Positions 1 through 6,589 of a stretch of DNA of 10,556 nt are shown one piece after another (positions within the stretch are counted from its first letter, which is position 1; each line of letters begins with the position of its first letter). Origin of the DNA: an uncultured Elusimicrobia bacterium (GTDB taxonomy: Bacteria > Elusimicrobiota > Endomicrobiia > Endomicrobiales > Endomicrobiaceae); NCBI GenBank assembly GCA_900321055.1, contig ONUQ01000013.1, positions 1 through 10,556 on the forward strand, read 5' to 3'. Below the pieces are notes generated by a model. The model was not told where the DNA came from, searched no databases, and worked only from the letters and a program-made list of their open reading frames with translations. The position numbers and the translations under genes were made by a program.

Positions 1-1
1 G

Positions 2-793
2 GGAGGATTAAAATCTTTTTTTAAAACTTTAAAAGATTGCAATAAAGAAAATTATGATTTAGCTATAGATTTACAAGGCCTTTTAAGAACTGCTGTTTTT
101 GTCAAATTATTAAATGCAAAACAAAAAATCGGTGTTAGCGGAATGAAAGAATTCAGTTGGTTATTATTAAAAGAACCTTATAAACGAAACAAAGAAGAAA
201 ATGCCGTAATCAGAAATATTAATTCTTTAAGTTTTATAACAAAAGAAAATTATATACCTGCATTTAATGTTAACATAAAAAATGTTCCTTATACTATTTT
301 AAATTCAAACGGGATAAACAAGGATGATAAAATTGTTGCTTTTGTTCCTTTTTCCAGAGGTAAAACTAAAACTTGGAACAGCAACAACTACATTGAATTA
401 TCTGAAATGATAAAAAATATTGATAACAATATTAAGATTATAGTATTGGGTTCAAAAAAAGATTTTGGTAAAATAAAATCAAAAGATATAACAGATTTGT
501 GCGGAAAGACAGATATAAAAGAATTAGCCGGGATTTTGTCGGTATGTAAATTTGCCGTAGGTGCTGATACCGGTTCTATGCATTTAGCAAGTGCAATAGG
601 ATTAAATACTGCATTTATTTTTGGAGGGTCCGATATTAAAGAGACTTCTCCTTATGCGAAAAATTCTATAATCTTATCGACAAATTTAGAATGTAGCCCC
701 TGTAGAGGCAAATGTATGTTTGATGAAGAAAAGTGTTTAAATTTGATAACACCCGATAAAGTGTTTAAGAGTATACAACTATGGATAAAATAA
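2..793 (+). CDS. GT9 family glycosyltransferase, heptosyltransferase (WaaC/WaaF) type, 5' end cut off by the window
   Basis: Seen: the reading frame is open from base 2 with no stop and already encodes family sequence before the first ATG at 143, so that ATG is internal. The visible 263 residues contain the N-terminal-domain motif YDLAIDLQGLL (about residues 18-28), a VPFSR motif in the middle, and the C-terminal ADTGSMHLASAIG donor-site motif (about 188-200), followed by a four-Cys segment (C231, C234, C238, C245) common near the C-terminus of this family. Known: GT9 enzymes are cytoplasmic-face GT-B transferases that add ADP-heptose or a similar sugar to the LPS inner core; they are usually about 320-350 residues, so roughly 70-80 residues are missing here. 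Context: its last 13 bases overlap the next GT9 gene, and a GmhB-like heptose-pathway enzyme lies in the same operon, supporting a heptosyl donor. Which core position it serves cannot be read from sequence. Confidence 0.9.
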   Translation, partial: GGLKSFFKTLKDCNKENYDLAIDLQGLLRTAVFVKLLNAKQKIGVSGMKEFSWLLLKEPYKRNKEENAVIRNINSLSFITKENYIPAFNVNIKNVPYTILNSNGINKDDKIVAFVPFSRGKTKTWNSNNYIELSEMIKNIDNNIKIIVLGSKKDFGKIKSKDITDLCGKTDIKELAGILSVCKFAVGADTGSMHLASAIGLNTAFIFGGSDIKETSPYAKNSIILSTNLECSPCRGKCMFDEEKCLNLITPDKVFKSIQLWIK

Positions 794-1716
794 TATTTTT
801 TCACATGAATCAGTTAGGTGATTTATTGTTTAGTTTACCTGTTTTAAAAGCTACTAAACAAAAGTATCCTGACATAAAAATTTATTGTGTAGCAAAAAAA
901 AATCTTGTAGGTTTATTAAAATCTACAAAACTTGTATATAAAATATTTACGAAAGTAAAAACTCTTGGCGAACAAATAGACTTAATAGCAGCTATAAGGA
1001 AAGAAAACATTGATACTGCATTGTTATTTTCAGAATCGCCGGAGTCATTACTGTTAGCTTATTTTTCAAAAATAAAAAACAGAATAGGATTTAAAACATC
1101 CGGTTTAAAATTTTTACTTACAAAAAAAGTAACAAGAATCGGAGTTCCGTCTTTAAACAACAATATTTCTCTTGGAAAGGAAATAGGTTTAGATAATATA
1201 CAAAAAGATTATTTAAACATTATAAATATTGATAAAGAATCCGATATTAGAGTTTCTTTTTGGCTGGAAGATAATAATTTATCCGATAAAGATTTTATCG
1301 TAGTATCTTGCGGAGCCAGCAAAAGAAGGCAAGAAAAATGTTTAAGAAAAGAAGTTTGGATTGAAACATTGAACAAACTTGCAGATATGAAAAAAAATGT
1401 TGTCGTTGTTGGTGCAAAATGGGAAACGGAATCAATATTAACAATATTGAAACATGTTTCTAAAGATGTAAAAATGTTTTGTCCGGAAGGAGGTATATTA
1501 GAACTATCGGCATTGATAAGTAAGTCAAAATTATTTATAGGTATAGATTCAGGGAGTATGCACCTGTCAGCAGGGCTTGGTATAAAGTGTATTGCATTGT
1601 ATGGTAACACTGATCCTAACCAAATAGGACCAATGCCCTTAAAAAATCATATAATTATAAAAAAGAACAGTACAAAAGATATCATCGCAGATGATATCTT
1701 AAAAAACATAAAATAA
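781..1716 (+). CDS. GT9 family glycosyltransferase, probable LPS heptosyltransferase
   Basis: A complete 311-residue GT-B enzyme that probably transfers heptose from ADP-heptose to the LPS core at the cytoplasmic face of the inner membrane. Seen: the N-terminal NQLGDLLFSLPVLKA signature (residues 10-24), the typical FIGIDSGSMHLSAGLG motif (252-267) and the following ALYGNTDPNQIGP loop (272-284) that lines the nucleotide-sugar site in GT9 enzymes. There is no signal peptide or membrane helix. The ATG at 781 overlaps the end of the upstream GT9 gene by 13 nt and has an AAGAG ribosome-binding sequence 9 nt before it, so translation is probably coupled. It resembles the upstream gene only at family level; two tandem GT9 genes commonly act in series on the inner core. 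A different acceptor or donor sugar is possible, because GT9 members are hard to separate by motif. Confidence 0.88.
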   Translation: MDKIIFFHMNQLGDLLFSLPVLKATKQKYPDIKIYCVAKKNLVGLLKSTKLVYKIFTKVKTLGEQIDLIAAIRKENIDTALLFSESPESLLLAYFSKIKNRIGFKTSGLKFLLTKKVTRIGVPSLNNNISLGKEIGLDNIQKDYLNIINIDKESDIRVSFWLEDNNLSDKDFIVVSCGASKRRQEKCLRKEVWIETLNKLADMKKNVVVVGAKWETESILTILKHVSKDVKMFCPEGGILELSALISKSKLFIGIDSGSMHLSAGLGIKCIALYGNTDPNQIGPMPLKNHIIIKKNSTKDIIADDILKNIK

Positions 1717-1718
1717 AA

Positions 1719-1726
1719 AAGGAGAT
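1719..1726 (+). promoter_or_regulatory. strong Shine-Dalgarno for the exported prolyl isomerase
   Basis: AAGGAGAT sits 5 nt before the ATG at 1732. It is the strongest ribosome-binding site in the left operon; the neighbouring genes have only AAGAG or GAGAG. The Spy-like gene at 7376 has an almost identical A-rich AAGGAGA leader, so the two exported proteins may share high translation. Confidence 0.7.
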
Positions 1727-1731
1727 GTAAA

Positions 1732-1995
1732 ATGAAAAAAATTGTTTTTTTATTGTTGGTTTTAGTTGGTGTTCAAACATTTATTTATGCAGGACAAAAT
1801 GCAAAGGCAGAAACTAATCACAAAATGGTAGCGAGTGCAAAAGAGCAAAATATTACCGAAAAAATAGTAGCGAGTGTAAACGGACAAAATATTACCGAAA
1901 ATTTTGTTAATAAGCAGGTTCAGGAAGAGCTTTCTTTGTTACCTCAAAGTCAAAGAACCGAAGAAAAAAAACAAGCTTTAAAAACAAAATCATAG
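1732..1995 (+). CDS. SurA/PpiC-type periplasmic peptidyl-prolyl isomerase, N-terminal part (gene interrupted by a frameshift)
   Basis: Seen: 87 codons beginning with a Sec signal peptide (KK, a hydrophobic stretch 4-18, cleavage expected after A20 in IYA-GQ). Two copies of a 13-residue unit follow (VASAKEQNITEKI, VASVNGQNITENF), then the start of a SurA-type N-domain (VNGQNITENFV, then LLPQSQRTEEKKQALK). The frame hits TAG at 1993-1995, in the middle of a helix that continues without a gap in the -1 frame (NKIIGQKIDDLLLIEAAKQ). Joining the frames after K84 gives one protein of about 363 residues, a normal size for an exported parvulin chaperone. Alone this part has no catalytic domain. It is either half of a gene broken by a one-base loss, half of a gene rescued by slippage, or the result of a sequence error. 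It lies 15 nt after the GT9 gene in the LPS operon. Confidence 0.8.
   Translation: MKKIVFLLLVLVGVQTFIYAGQNAKAETNHKMVASAKEQNITEKIVASVNGQNITENFVNKQVQEELSLLPQSQRTEEKKQALKTKS
1828..1905 (+). repeat. 39-bp in-frame tandem duplication after the signal peptide
   Basis: Copy 1 is 1828-1866 and copy 2 is 1867-1905. Both begin GTAGCGAGTG and share CAAAATATTACCGAAAA; the main differences are in the middle (CAAAAGAG against TAAACGGA). They encode 13-residue units. Copy 2 carries the family-like VNGQNIT start of the SurA N-domain; copy 1 (AKEQNIT) looks like an extra, diverging copy that lengthens the N-terminus. Confidence 0.85.
1964..1995 (+). other. frameshift site: A8 run, T TTA AAA slippery heptamer, then TAG
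   Basis: Seen: an A8 run (1964-1971), then TTTAAAA at 1977-1983 lying in the zero frame as T TTA AAA, which is the canonical X XXY YYZ pattern for -1 ribosomal frameshifting, then the zero-frame TAG at 1993-1995. A -1 slip on the heptamer gives ...QALKNKIIGQKIDDLL, exactly what a SurA-type N-domain should read. One extra A in the A8 run or in the A5 run (1980-1984) would give the same downstream frame, so polymerase slippage, a real one-base deletion and a homopolymer sequencing error are all possible. I see no strong stem-loop or pseudoknot just downstream, and no clear Shine-Dalgarno stimulator at the usual distance upstream. Confidence 0.6.
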
Positions 1996-2015
1996 GACAA
2001 AAAATTGACGATTTA

Positions 2016-2822
2016 TTGTTAATTGAAGCAGCAAAGCAATATAAAATTGAAGTTTCAAGTACAGAACTAAAAAATACCGTAGATTCTGTTAAAACTAAAT
2101 ATAAAGATGAGAAAGAATTTGATAAAAATTTAAAGGAGCAAGGGTTAACGGAAACAAGTTTAAAAAAAGAAATAAAAGATAATATAATGAAAATAAAATA
2201 TATTTCTACCGAAATTAACAATAGAGCAAAAAGACCTACGGATGAGCAATTAAAAACCTTTTACAATAATGTTATTTCAAGAATAAACGGATTGGAATTA
2301 AATCTTTCTTCTCAAGACGATAAATTGGTTTCACTTGTATCAAATAATTTAAAAAGGATATATTCCGAACAGGTAAAGATAAGACAGATATTTATAAAAT
2401 GTTTAAATACATACACAAAAGAACAACAAAAAGAAGCAAAAACTAAAATAAAAAGTTTGCAAAAAGAATTAGCTCTGCCGGATGTAAACTTTGCACAGTT
2501 ATCCGTAAAATATTCCGATGACCAGGTATTAAGACAAAAAAAAGGAGATTTGGGATTTGTTTTAAAAGAAGATATTGATCCTGCAATTGCAAAAGTTATT
2601 TTTAGTTTACAAGTTGGAGATTTTAATAAAAAACTTATACACACAAATAACGGATATCACTTTTTTAGAGCAGAAGAAAAGAAAGCTAAAATGCCTATAG
2701 AATTTGATAATATAAAGGCTTCTCTTTCCGAATTATTATACAAACAAAATATACAAGATGAATATGATAAGTTATTGTCGGAACTAAAAGGAAAAGCCGA
2801 CATTAAGATTTATCAAAAATAA
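2016..2822 (+). CDS. SurA/PpiC-type peptidyl-prolyl isomerase, C-terminal part with the parvulin domain
   Basis: Seen: 268 codons if counted from a TTG at 2016, but this is probably not a real start: it has no good ribosome-binding site, no signal peptide, and the frame upstream continues the family sequence back to about 1983. Residues 1-60 complete the helical SurA-type N-domain. Residues about 120-222 form a parvulin rotamase domain: KIRQIFI, NFAQLSVKYSDD, KKGDLGFV, IFSLQVGDF and NNGYHFFRAEE match its conserved blocks. A C-terminal helix follows. Known: such proteins isomerise Xaa-Pro bonds and chaperone outer-membrane proteins in the periplasm. Without the N-terminal part the product would stay in the cytoplasm. 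That this domain keeps all its blocks and a long open frame argues that the break is recent, rescued or artefactual rather than old decay. The gene ends 10 nt before the deacetylase ATG. Confidence 0.82.
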   Translation: MLIEAAKQYKIEVSSTELKNTVDSVKTKYKDEKEFDKNLKEQGLTETSLKKEIKDNIMKIKYISTEINNRAKRPTDEQLKTFYNNVISRINGLELNLSSQDDKLVSLVSNNLKRIYSEQVKIRQIFIKCLNTYTKEQQKEAKTKIKSLQKELALPDVNFAQLSVKYSDDQVLRQKKGDLGFVLKEDIDPAIAKVIFSLQVGDFNKKLIHTNNGYHFFRAEEKKAKMPIEFDNIKASLSELLYKQNIQDEYDKLLSELKGKADIKIYQK

Positions 2823-2832
2823 GAGGAACTTT

Positions 2833-3546
2833 ATGAAGTATGCCAGTTATAGAAATATTTTTAGGATGTATGAATATATACAACCTTTTTTAAAATATTC
2901 TTTACCTTTAGAAGAAAATTTACCGGCAAAACATGTTTTAGTAATAGCTCCGCATCAAGATGATGAAAGTATAGGATGTGGCGGGACCGTTATTAAACAT
3001 GTTAATACCGGCGGAAAAGCGGAAATGGTCTTTTGTACTTCAGGTGAAGAGAAAAGAATGTATGAAACAGAACAAGCCGTAAAAATACTGGGAGCTAAAA
3101 CAAATCATTTTTTGCAGTTTGAAATAAGAAGTTTATATAGTAATACAAGTAAACTTGCAGAAAGATTTACGGAACTGTTTGATAAAATAAAGCCTGAAAT
3201 AATTTTCTTACCTTTTATGATAGATAATCATCAGGATCATATAGCAGTTTCAAAAGCTTTCGTGAAGGCAAATAAAAAAAAGAAAATAAATTCACTGGTA
3301 TATGCTTATTCCGTATGGACAACAATGATACCTAATGTTGTTGTAGATATCAGTCAACAATGGGAAAGGAAAAAACAAGCAATAGAATGTTATAAAACAC
3401 AAACTGAAGGAAGAGATTATATAACAATGGCTTCATCTGTTTCAAAGTACTGGGCAGTTGTAAAAGGAAACAACATACAATATTGTGAAAGTTTTTTTAA
3501 AGCAACTGCCGGTGAATATATATCATTGGTAAAAAAGGTTTTTTGA
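2833..3546 (+). CDS. PIG-L/LmbE family zinc-dependent N-acetyl-sugar deacetylase
   Basis: 237 residues, normal for the family. Seen: the zinc-binding PHQDDES motif (40-46; H41, D44, with D43 as the likely catalytic base) and the second metal motif DNHQDH (131-136, H136 as third ligand), with VLVIAPHQDD on the usual first beta strand. There is no signal peptide, so it acts in the cytoplasm. Known: PIG-L enzymes remove acetyl from N-acetylglucosamine-type sugars on GlcNAc-PI, mycothiol and bacillithiol precursors, antibiotics and LPS intermediates. Inferred: placed 1 nt before a GT4 gene and inside an LPS operon, it probably deacetylates an amino sugar added by that enzyme, giving a free amine on the core. 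A GAGGA ribosome-binding site lies 5 nt before the ATG. The substrate cannot be read from sequence. Confidence 0.88.
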   Translation: MKYASYRNIFRMYEYIQPFLKYSLPLEENLPAKHVLVIAPHQDDESIGCGGTVIKHVNTGGKAEMVFCTSGEEKRMYETEQAVKILGAKTNHFLQFEIRSLYSNTSKLAERFTELFDKIKPEIIFLPFMIDNHQDHIAVSKAFVKANKKKKINSLVYAYSVWTTMIPNVVVDISQQWERKKQAIECYKTQTEGRDYITMASSVSKYWAVVKGNNIQYCESFFKATAGEYISLVKKVF

Positions 3547-3547
3547 T

Positions 3548-4651
3548 ATGGAAAAAATAAAAGTTCTACATTTGTTTTCTTCATATACAATAGGTGGAGC
3601 AGAAAAACAAACTTTGCTTACGGCTATAAACTTGAATGATTTAAGCAATAAATTTGAACCTGTTGTTGCGGCACCTAAAAACAGTTTTCTATATAAACAG
3701 GCACAATTAAAGGGAGTTAAAGTTACGGATTTTGTTTGCAGAGGAACATTTACTCCTACAGGAATTATAAGATTAATAAATATTATTAAAAAAGAAAACA
3801 TTAAAATATTGCATGTGCATCAGGGAAAACTTTTTTGGACTGCATTATTAATGAAACTTTTTTTTAATATAAAAGTTGTATTACACAGAAGGCAAGATAC
3901 CAGACATAAATGGTATGCCAAATGGCATTACAAAATAGCAGATAAAACTTTAACCGTTTCTCAAGCAGTCAGGAATAATTTATTAAAATACGAAAAAGTT
4001 CCTGAAGATAAAGTACGGGTTTTATACAATTCTTTTGACTTTGATAAATTTATAAATGATGAAGATTGCAGTGATATTATAAAAGAATATAATTTAGAAA
4101 ATAAATTCGTAATAGGAACGGTTGCCGCAATAGTATCTTTGGAAGGCAAAGGACAACAATATCTTATTGAAGCAATATCTGAGTTGAGAAATAAATATCC
4201 GAATATTATAGGCTTAATTGTAGGTGATGGTGCAGGGAAAATTTTACAGCAGGAATATGCTAAAAAATTAGGTGTTGATGATATTGTAAAATTTACAGGT
4301 TATCAATCAAACATTCCAAAATATTTAAAAGTTATGAACATTTTTTGTTTATTATCTTGCGGAACGGAAGGATTTGGAAATGTTAATTTGGAAGCACAAT
4401 TTAAGAAAATTCCCGTAATTACTACAACTGTAGGCGGTAATCCCGAAACTATAATAGACAAAAAAACAGGAATACTTATTGAACCGAGAAATACGGAACA
4501 ACTTATCTCGGCAATAGAAAAAATCGTATCCGACAAAAAATTTGCCGAACAAATGGCTGTTGACGGAAACAAATTTGTTGTAGAAAATTTTTCTAAACAA
4601 AAGTTTGTAGATAATATTACAACAATATATGAGAGTGTATTAGATGCTTAA
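3548..4651 (+). CDS. GT4 family glycosyltransferase (GT-B fold), LPS/envelope type
   Basis: 367 residues, full length for GT4. Seen: the N-terminal IGGAEKQ acceptor-side loop (15-21), LHVHQGK (88-94), the linker LYNSFDFDKF (159-168) and the C-terminal donor domain from about 186, with the EX7E motif (E274 and E282 in EGFGNVNLE) and TVGGNPETI (294-302). There is no signal peptide or clear membrane span. Known: GT4 enzymes are retaining transferases that use UDP- or GDP-sugars, and many add HexNAc or hexose to LPS cores. It starts 1 nt after the deacetylase stop and overlaps lpxK by 8 nt, so translational coupling on both sides is likely. With the deacetylase next door, an N-acetylhexosamine donor is a reasonable inference. 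It is unlikely to be the bacillithiol enzyme BshA, whose glycine-loop and other motifs differ. Confidence 0.88.
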   Translation: MEKIKVLHLFSSYTIGGAEKQTLLTAINLNDLSNKFEPVVAAPKNSFLYKQAQLKGVKVTDFVCRGTFTPTGIIRLINIIKKENIKILHVHQGKLFWTALLMKLFFNIKVVLHRRQDTRHKWYAKWHYKIADKTLTVSQAVRNNLLKYEKVPEDKVRVLYNSFDFDKFINDEDCSDIIKEYNLENKFVIGTVAAIVSLEGKGQQYLIEAISELRNKYPNIIGLIVGDGAGKILQQEYAKKLGVDDIVKFTGYQSNIPKYLKVMNIFCLLSCGTEGFGNVNLEAQFKKIPVITTTVGGNPETIIDKKTGILIEPRNTEQLISAIEKIVSDKKFAEQMAVDGNKFVVENFSKQKFVDNITTIYESVLDA

Positions 4652-5690
4652 ATATTTGTTGTATCCGGTTACGGTAATTTATTGCTTTTTATCAAACTTA
4701 AATAAATATTTAACCGAATCAAAAAAATTATATAAGCCGGTAATAAGTATAGGAAATATTACTTGGGGCGGAAGCGGAAAAACACCTATGACAATAGAAG
4801 TTGCAAAATATATTCTAAGTTTAGGTAAAAATCCCGTAATATTATCAAGAGGATATAAAAGAAAAAACACTAAAATAAAAAATGTTGTTGTTAGAGATAA
4901 CAATAAAATATTAGTAAATATTTTTGATTGTGGTGATGAACCTTATATGATGGCAAATCAATTAAATTGCCCTATAATTGTCGGAGCAAACAAATATGAA
5001 AGTGCAAAAAAAGCAAAAGAGTTTGCTCCGGACATTTTTATATTAGACGATGGTTTTCAACATTGGAAAATTAAGCGGGACTTAGATATAGTTTGTGTGA
5101 ACTCTTTAAATCCTTTTGGAAATTCTATGATAATCCCGGCAGGAATATTAAGAGAAAAAAAGTCTGCTCTTAAAAGGGCAAATCTTATAGTATTAACCAA
5201 TTGCAATTTATCCGATAAACAAAATATAGAAAACATAAAAAAAGAAATTTTTAAAATTACAGATCAACTTCCCATAGAAACTTCCTGTAAAAATTATGAA
5301 ATAGTTTCTATGAAAGATAATATAAAAATTGCAGATATAAATATTTTTAAAGAACAATATTCTTTTGTAGTAATTTCTGCAATAGGGTCACCAGAAAATT
5401 TTATAAATACCGTTGAAAATTTGGGACTCAAAATAAAAGATAAATATCTTTTCTCGGATCATCACAGATACACAAAACAGGAAATAATTAATATTATAGA
5501 AAAGTTAAGCAACAATGAAAAGATTATTACTACGGCTAAAGATGCGGTAAAAATAAGTGAAGTTATCAATGAAAACATAAAAGAAAAAATATATGTTTTA
5601 AATATATCAATATATTTTGAAAGCGGTAAAGGAATTTTAGAAAAAGAAATAAAAAAATTAATAGAGAGTAACAATGAACAAACCAAATAA
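4644..5690 (+). CDS. lpxK: tetraacyldisaccharide 4'-kinase LpxK
   Basis: LpxK phosphorylates the 4' position of the tetraacyldisaccharide-1-phosphate lipid A precursor (lipid IVA synthesis) at the inner face of the inner membrane, using ATP. Seen: 348 residues, normal length; a hydrophobic N-terminal helix (about 3-16) of the type that anchors LpxK to the membrane; SIGNITWGGSGKTP (35-48) with the P-loop; SRGYKRK (68-74); GDEP (97-100); the LDDGFQH signature (134-140) followed by RDLDIV; PAGILRE (165-171); and DHH (272-274). All are family hallmarks. A small deviation is TTAKDA (296-301), where TTEKDA is usual. It starts inside the end of the GT4 gene (8-nt overlap, with GAGAG upstream) and overlaps the next gene by 17 nt. 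Its presence shows that the organism makes lipid A. Confidence 0.95.
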   Translation: MLKYLLYPVTVIYCFLSNLNKYLTESKKLYKPVISIGNITWGGSGKTPMTIEVAKYILSLGKNPVILSRGYKRKNTKIKNVVVRDNNKILVNIFDCGDEPYMMANQLNCPIIVGANKYESAKKAKEFAPDIFILDDGFQHWKIKRDLDIVCVNSLNPFGNSMIIPAGILREKKSALKRANLIVLTNCNLSDKQNIENIKKEIFKITDQLPIETSCKNYEIVSMKDNIKIADINIFKEQYSFVVISAIGSPENFINTVENLGLKIKDKYLFSDHHRYTKQEIINIIEKLSNNEKIITTAKDAVKISEVINENIKEKIYVLNISIYFESGKGILEKEIKKLIESNNEQTK

Positions 5691-6246
5691 ATTATCACCT
5701 GCAATATTTTTAGATAGAGACGGAACAATTAATCACGACAAAAACTATTTAAGTGATGAGAAGGATTTAATACTTTATAAGAACATAGAAAAACCGTTAC
5801 ATAAATTCAAAGAAATGGGTTTTAAAATTATAATCGTTACAAACCAGTCAGGTATAGCAAGAAAATATTTCACCATAACAAAATTGAAACAAATAAATTC
5901 TAAATTAGTAAGTATGCTAAAAAAATTAAATGTAGAAATAGCTGGAATATATTATTGTCCGCACGGACCAAATGATACATGTAATTGCAGAAAACCTAAA
6001 ATCGGTATGGCTTTACAGGCATCAAAAGAATTGAATATAGATTTAACAAAGTCTTATATGATAGGTGATAGTATCAGAGATTATTTATTCGGATACAATT
6101 TTGGCGGTAAAGGAATATTAGTTCTCACGGGACATGGAAAAAAACAGTTTACAAAAGTAAAGGACGAAAAACAAAAACCTTTGGCCGTTGTAAAAAATTT
6201 ATTACAAACCGTAAATATTATAAAAAATGATATTAACAAAAATTAA
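5674..6246 (+). CDS. gmhB: HAD phosphatase, D-glycero-D-manno-heptose 1,7-bisphosphate phosphatase (GmhB) type
   Basis: GmhB removes the C7 phosphate of heptose 1,7-bisphosphate on the way to the ADP-heptose used by GT9 heptosyltransferases. Seen: 190 residues, the usual size; HAD motif I FLDRDGTIN (12-20; nucleophile D14, acid/base D16), motif II VTNQSG (55-60), the zinc-loop ligands C95, H97, C103 and C105 in CPHGPNDTCNC, then RKPKIGM (K107 as motif III), and motif IV GDSIRD (131-136). The C-x-H...C-x-C zinc loop is typical of GmhB and the related HisB-N phosphatases; the LPS setting and lack of histidine genes favour GmhB. The start ATG lies 17 nt inside the end of lpxK, with GAGAG 5 nt before it. 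The C-terminal tail (about 155-190) is Lys-rich and poorly conserved. It is the last gene of the left operon. Confidence 0.88.
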   Translation: MNKPNKLSPAIFLDRDGTINHDKNYLSDEKDLILYKNIEKPLHKFKEMGFKIIIVTNQSGIARKYFTITKLKQINSKLVSMLKKLNVEIAGIYYCPHGPNDTCNCRKPKIGMALQASKELNIDLTKSYMIGDSIRDYLFGYNFGGKGILVLTGHGKKQFTKVKDEKQKPLAVVKNLLQTVNIIKNDINKN

Positions 6247-6583
6247 AATTGCAATTTAAAATTTAATAAGCACGATATAGTTTTTCACACACTATTGCAG
6301 GTTCACAGTCTAGTCTCTTTTTCAAATTTTATATCTGCTATTTTAAATTTAATTTTATGATAAGAATTTTTATTTTTAATTCATCCGCAATTTAATTTCA
6401 TTTATTTCAATAATAAACTCTTATACTTTATATGTTTTAGATTAAAACAATCTGTTGATAATAACAACTAACGGTTTTCAAAATTCATTATTTTTTTAAT
6501 CTTTTCATTTCAGTTTCCAACATAAATATTATTACTTATTTATTTTTAAAAATGATACAATATTTAAAATTGCATGGAAGTTA
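6247..6583. other. 337-nt intergenic region, no gene found
   Basis: Strongly AT-rich with stops in all frames and no ORF of useful size. It starts with a perfect 12-bp palindrome AAATTGCAATTT (6246-6257) right at the gmhB stop, but this has no following T-run, so it is not a convincing terminator. Two small hairpins lie side by side at 6439-6453 (AGATT/AATCT) and 6454-6468 (GTTG/CAAC); both are weak. There is no tRNA cloverleaf and no riboswitch core that I recognise. A likely promoter for the next gene lies near its right end. Confidence 0.6.
6553..6561 (+). promoter_or_regulatory. probable extended -10 promoter for the tsaC-type gene
   Basis: TGATACAAT fits the extended -10 pattern TGnTAnAAT. 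It lies 28 nt before the ATG at 6590, which leaves a leader of about 20 nt that includes a GGAAG ribosome-binding site. No good -35 hexamer is seen 16-18 nt upstream, as is common for extended -10 promoters. Confidence 0.5.
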
Positions 6584-6589
6584 TTGAAA

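Noticed and set aside
1209..1610. 133-residue open frame on the - strand inside the second GT9 gene
   Set aside because: It is antisense to a gene with clear family motifs and shows no domain, start signal or codon pattern of its own. The same holds for the other long antisense frames, such as 6700-7143, 7531-7884 and 7891-8256.
2833..4651. Bacillithiol pair BshB-BshA (deacetylase plus GT4)
   Set aside because: The GT4 has the IGGAEK loop and EGFGNVNLE pattern of envelope transferases rather than BshA motifs, and the neighbours are lipid A and heptose genes. No BshC is seen.
5674..6246. HisB N-terminal (histidinol-phosphatase) identity for the HAD phosphatase
   Set aside because: The motifs overlap with GmhB, but there is no dehydratase domain or histidine gene nearby, and the heptosyltransferase context favours GmhB.
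6246..6257. AAATTGCAATTT palindrome as the operon terminator
   Set aside because: The stem has only AT pairs apart from the central GC, leaves no loop, and has no U-tract after it.
6262..6330. tRNA-like fragment (GGTTC resembling a T-loop) or small RNA in the intergenic region
   Set aside because: No matching acceptor, D or anticodon stems can be drawn, and the only stems are 4-5 bp. Nothing beyond chance.
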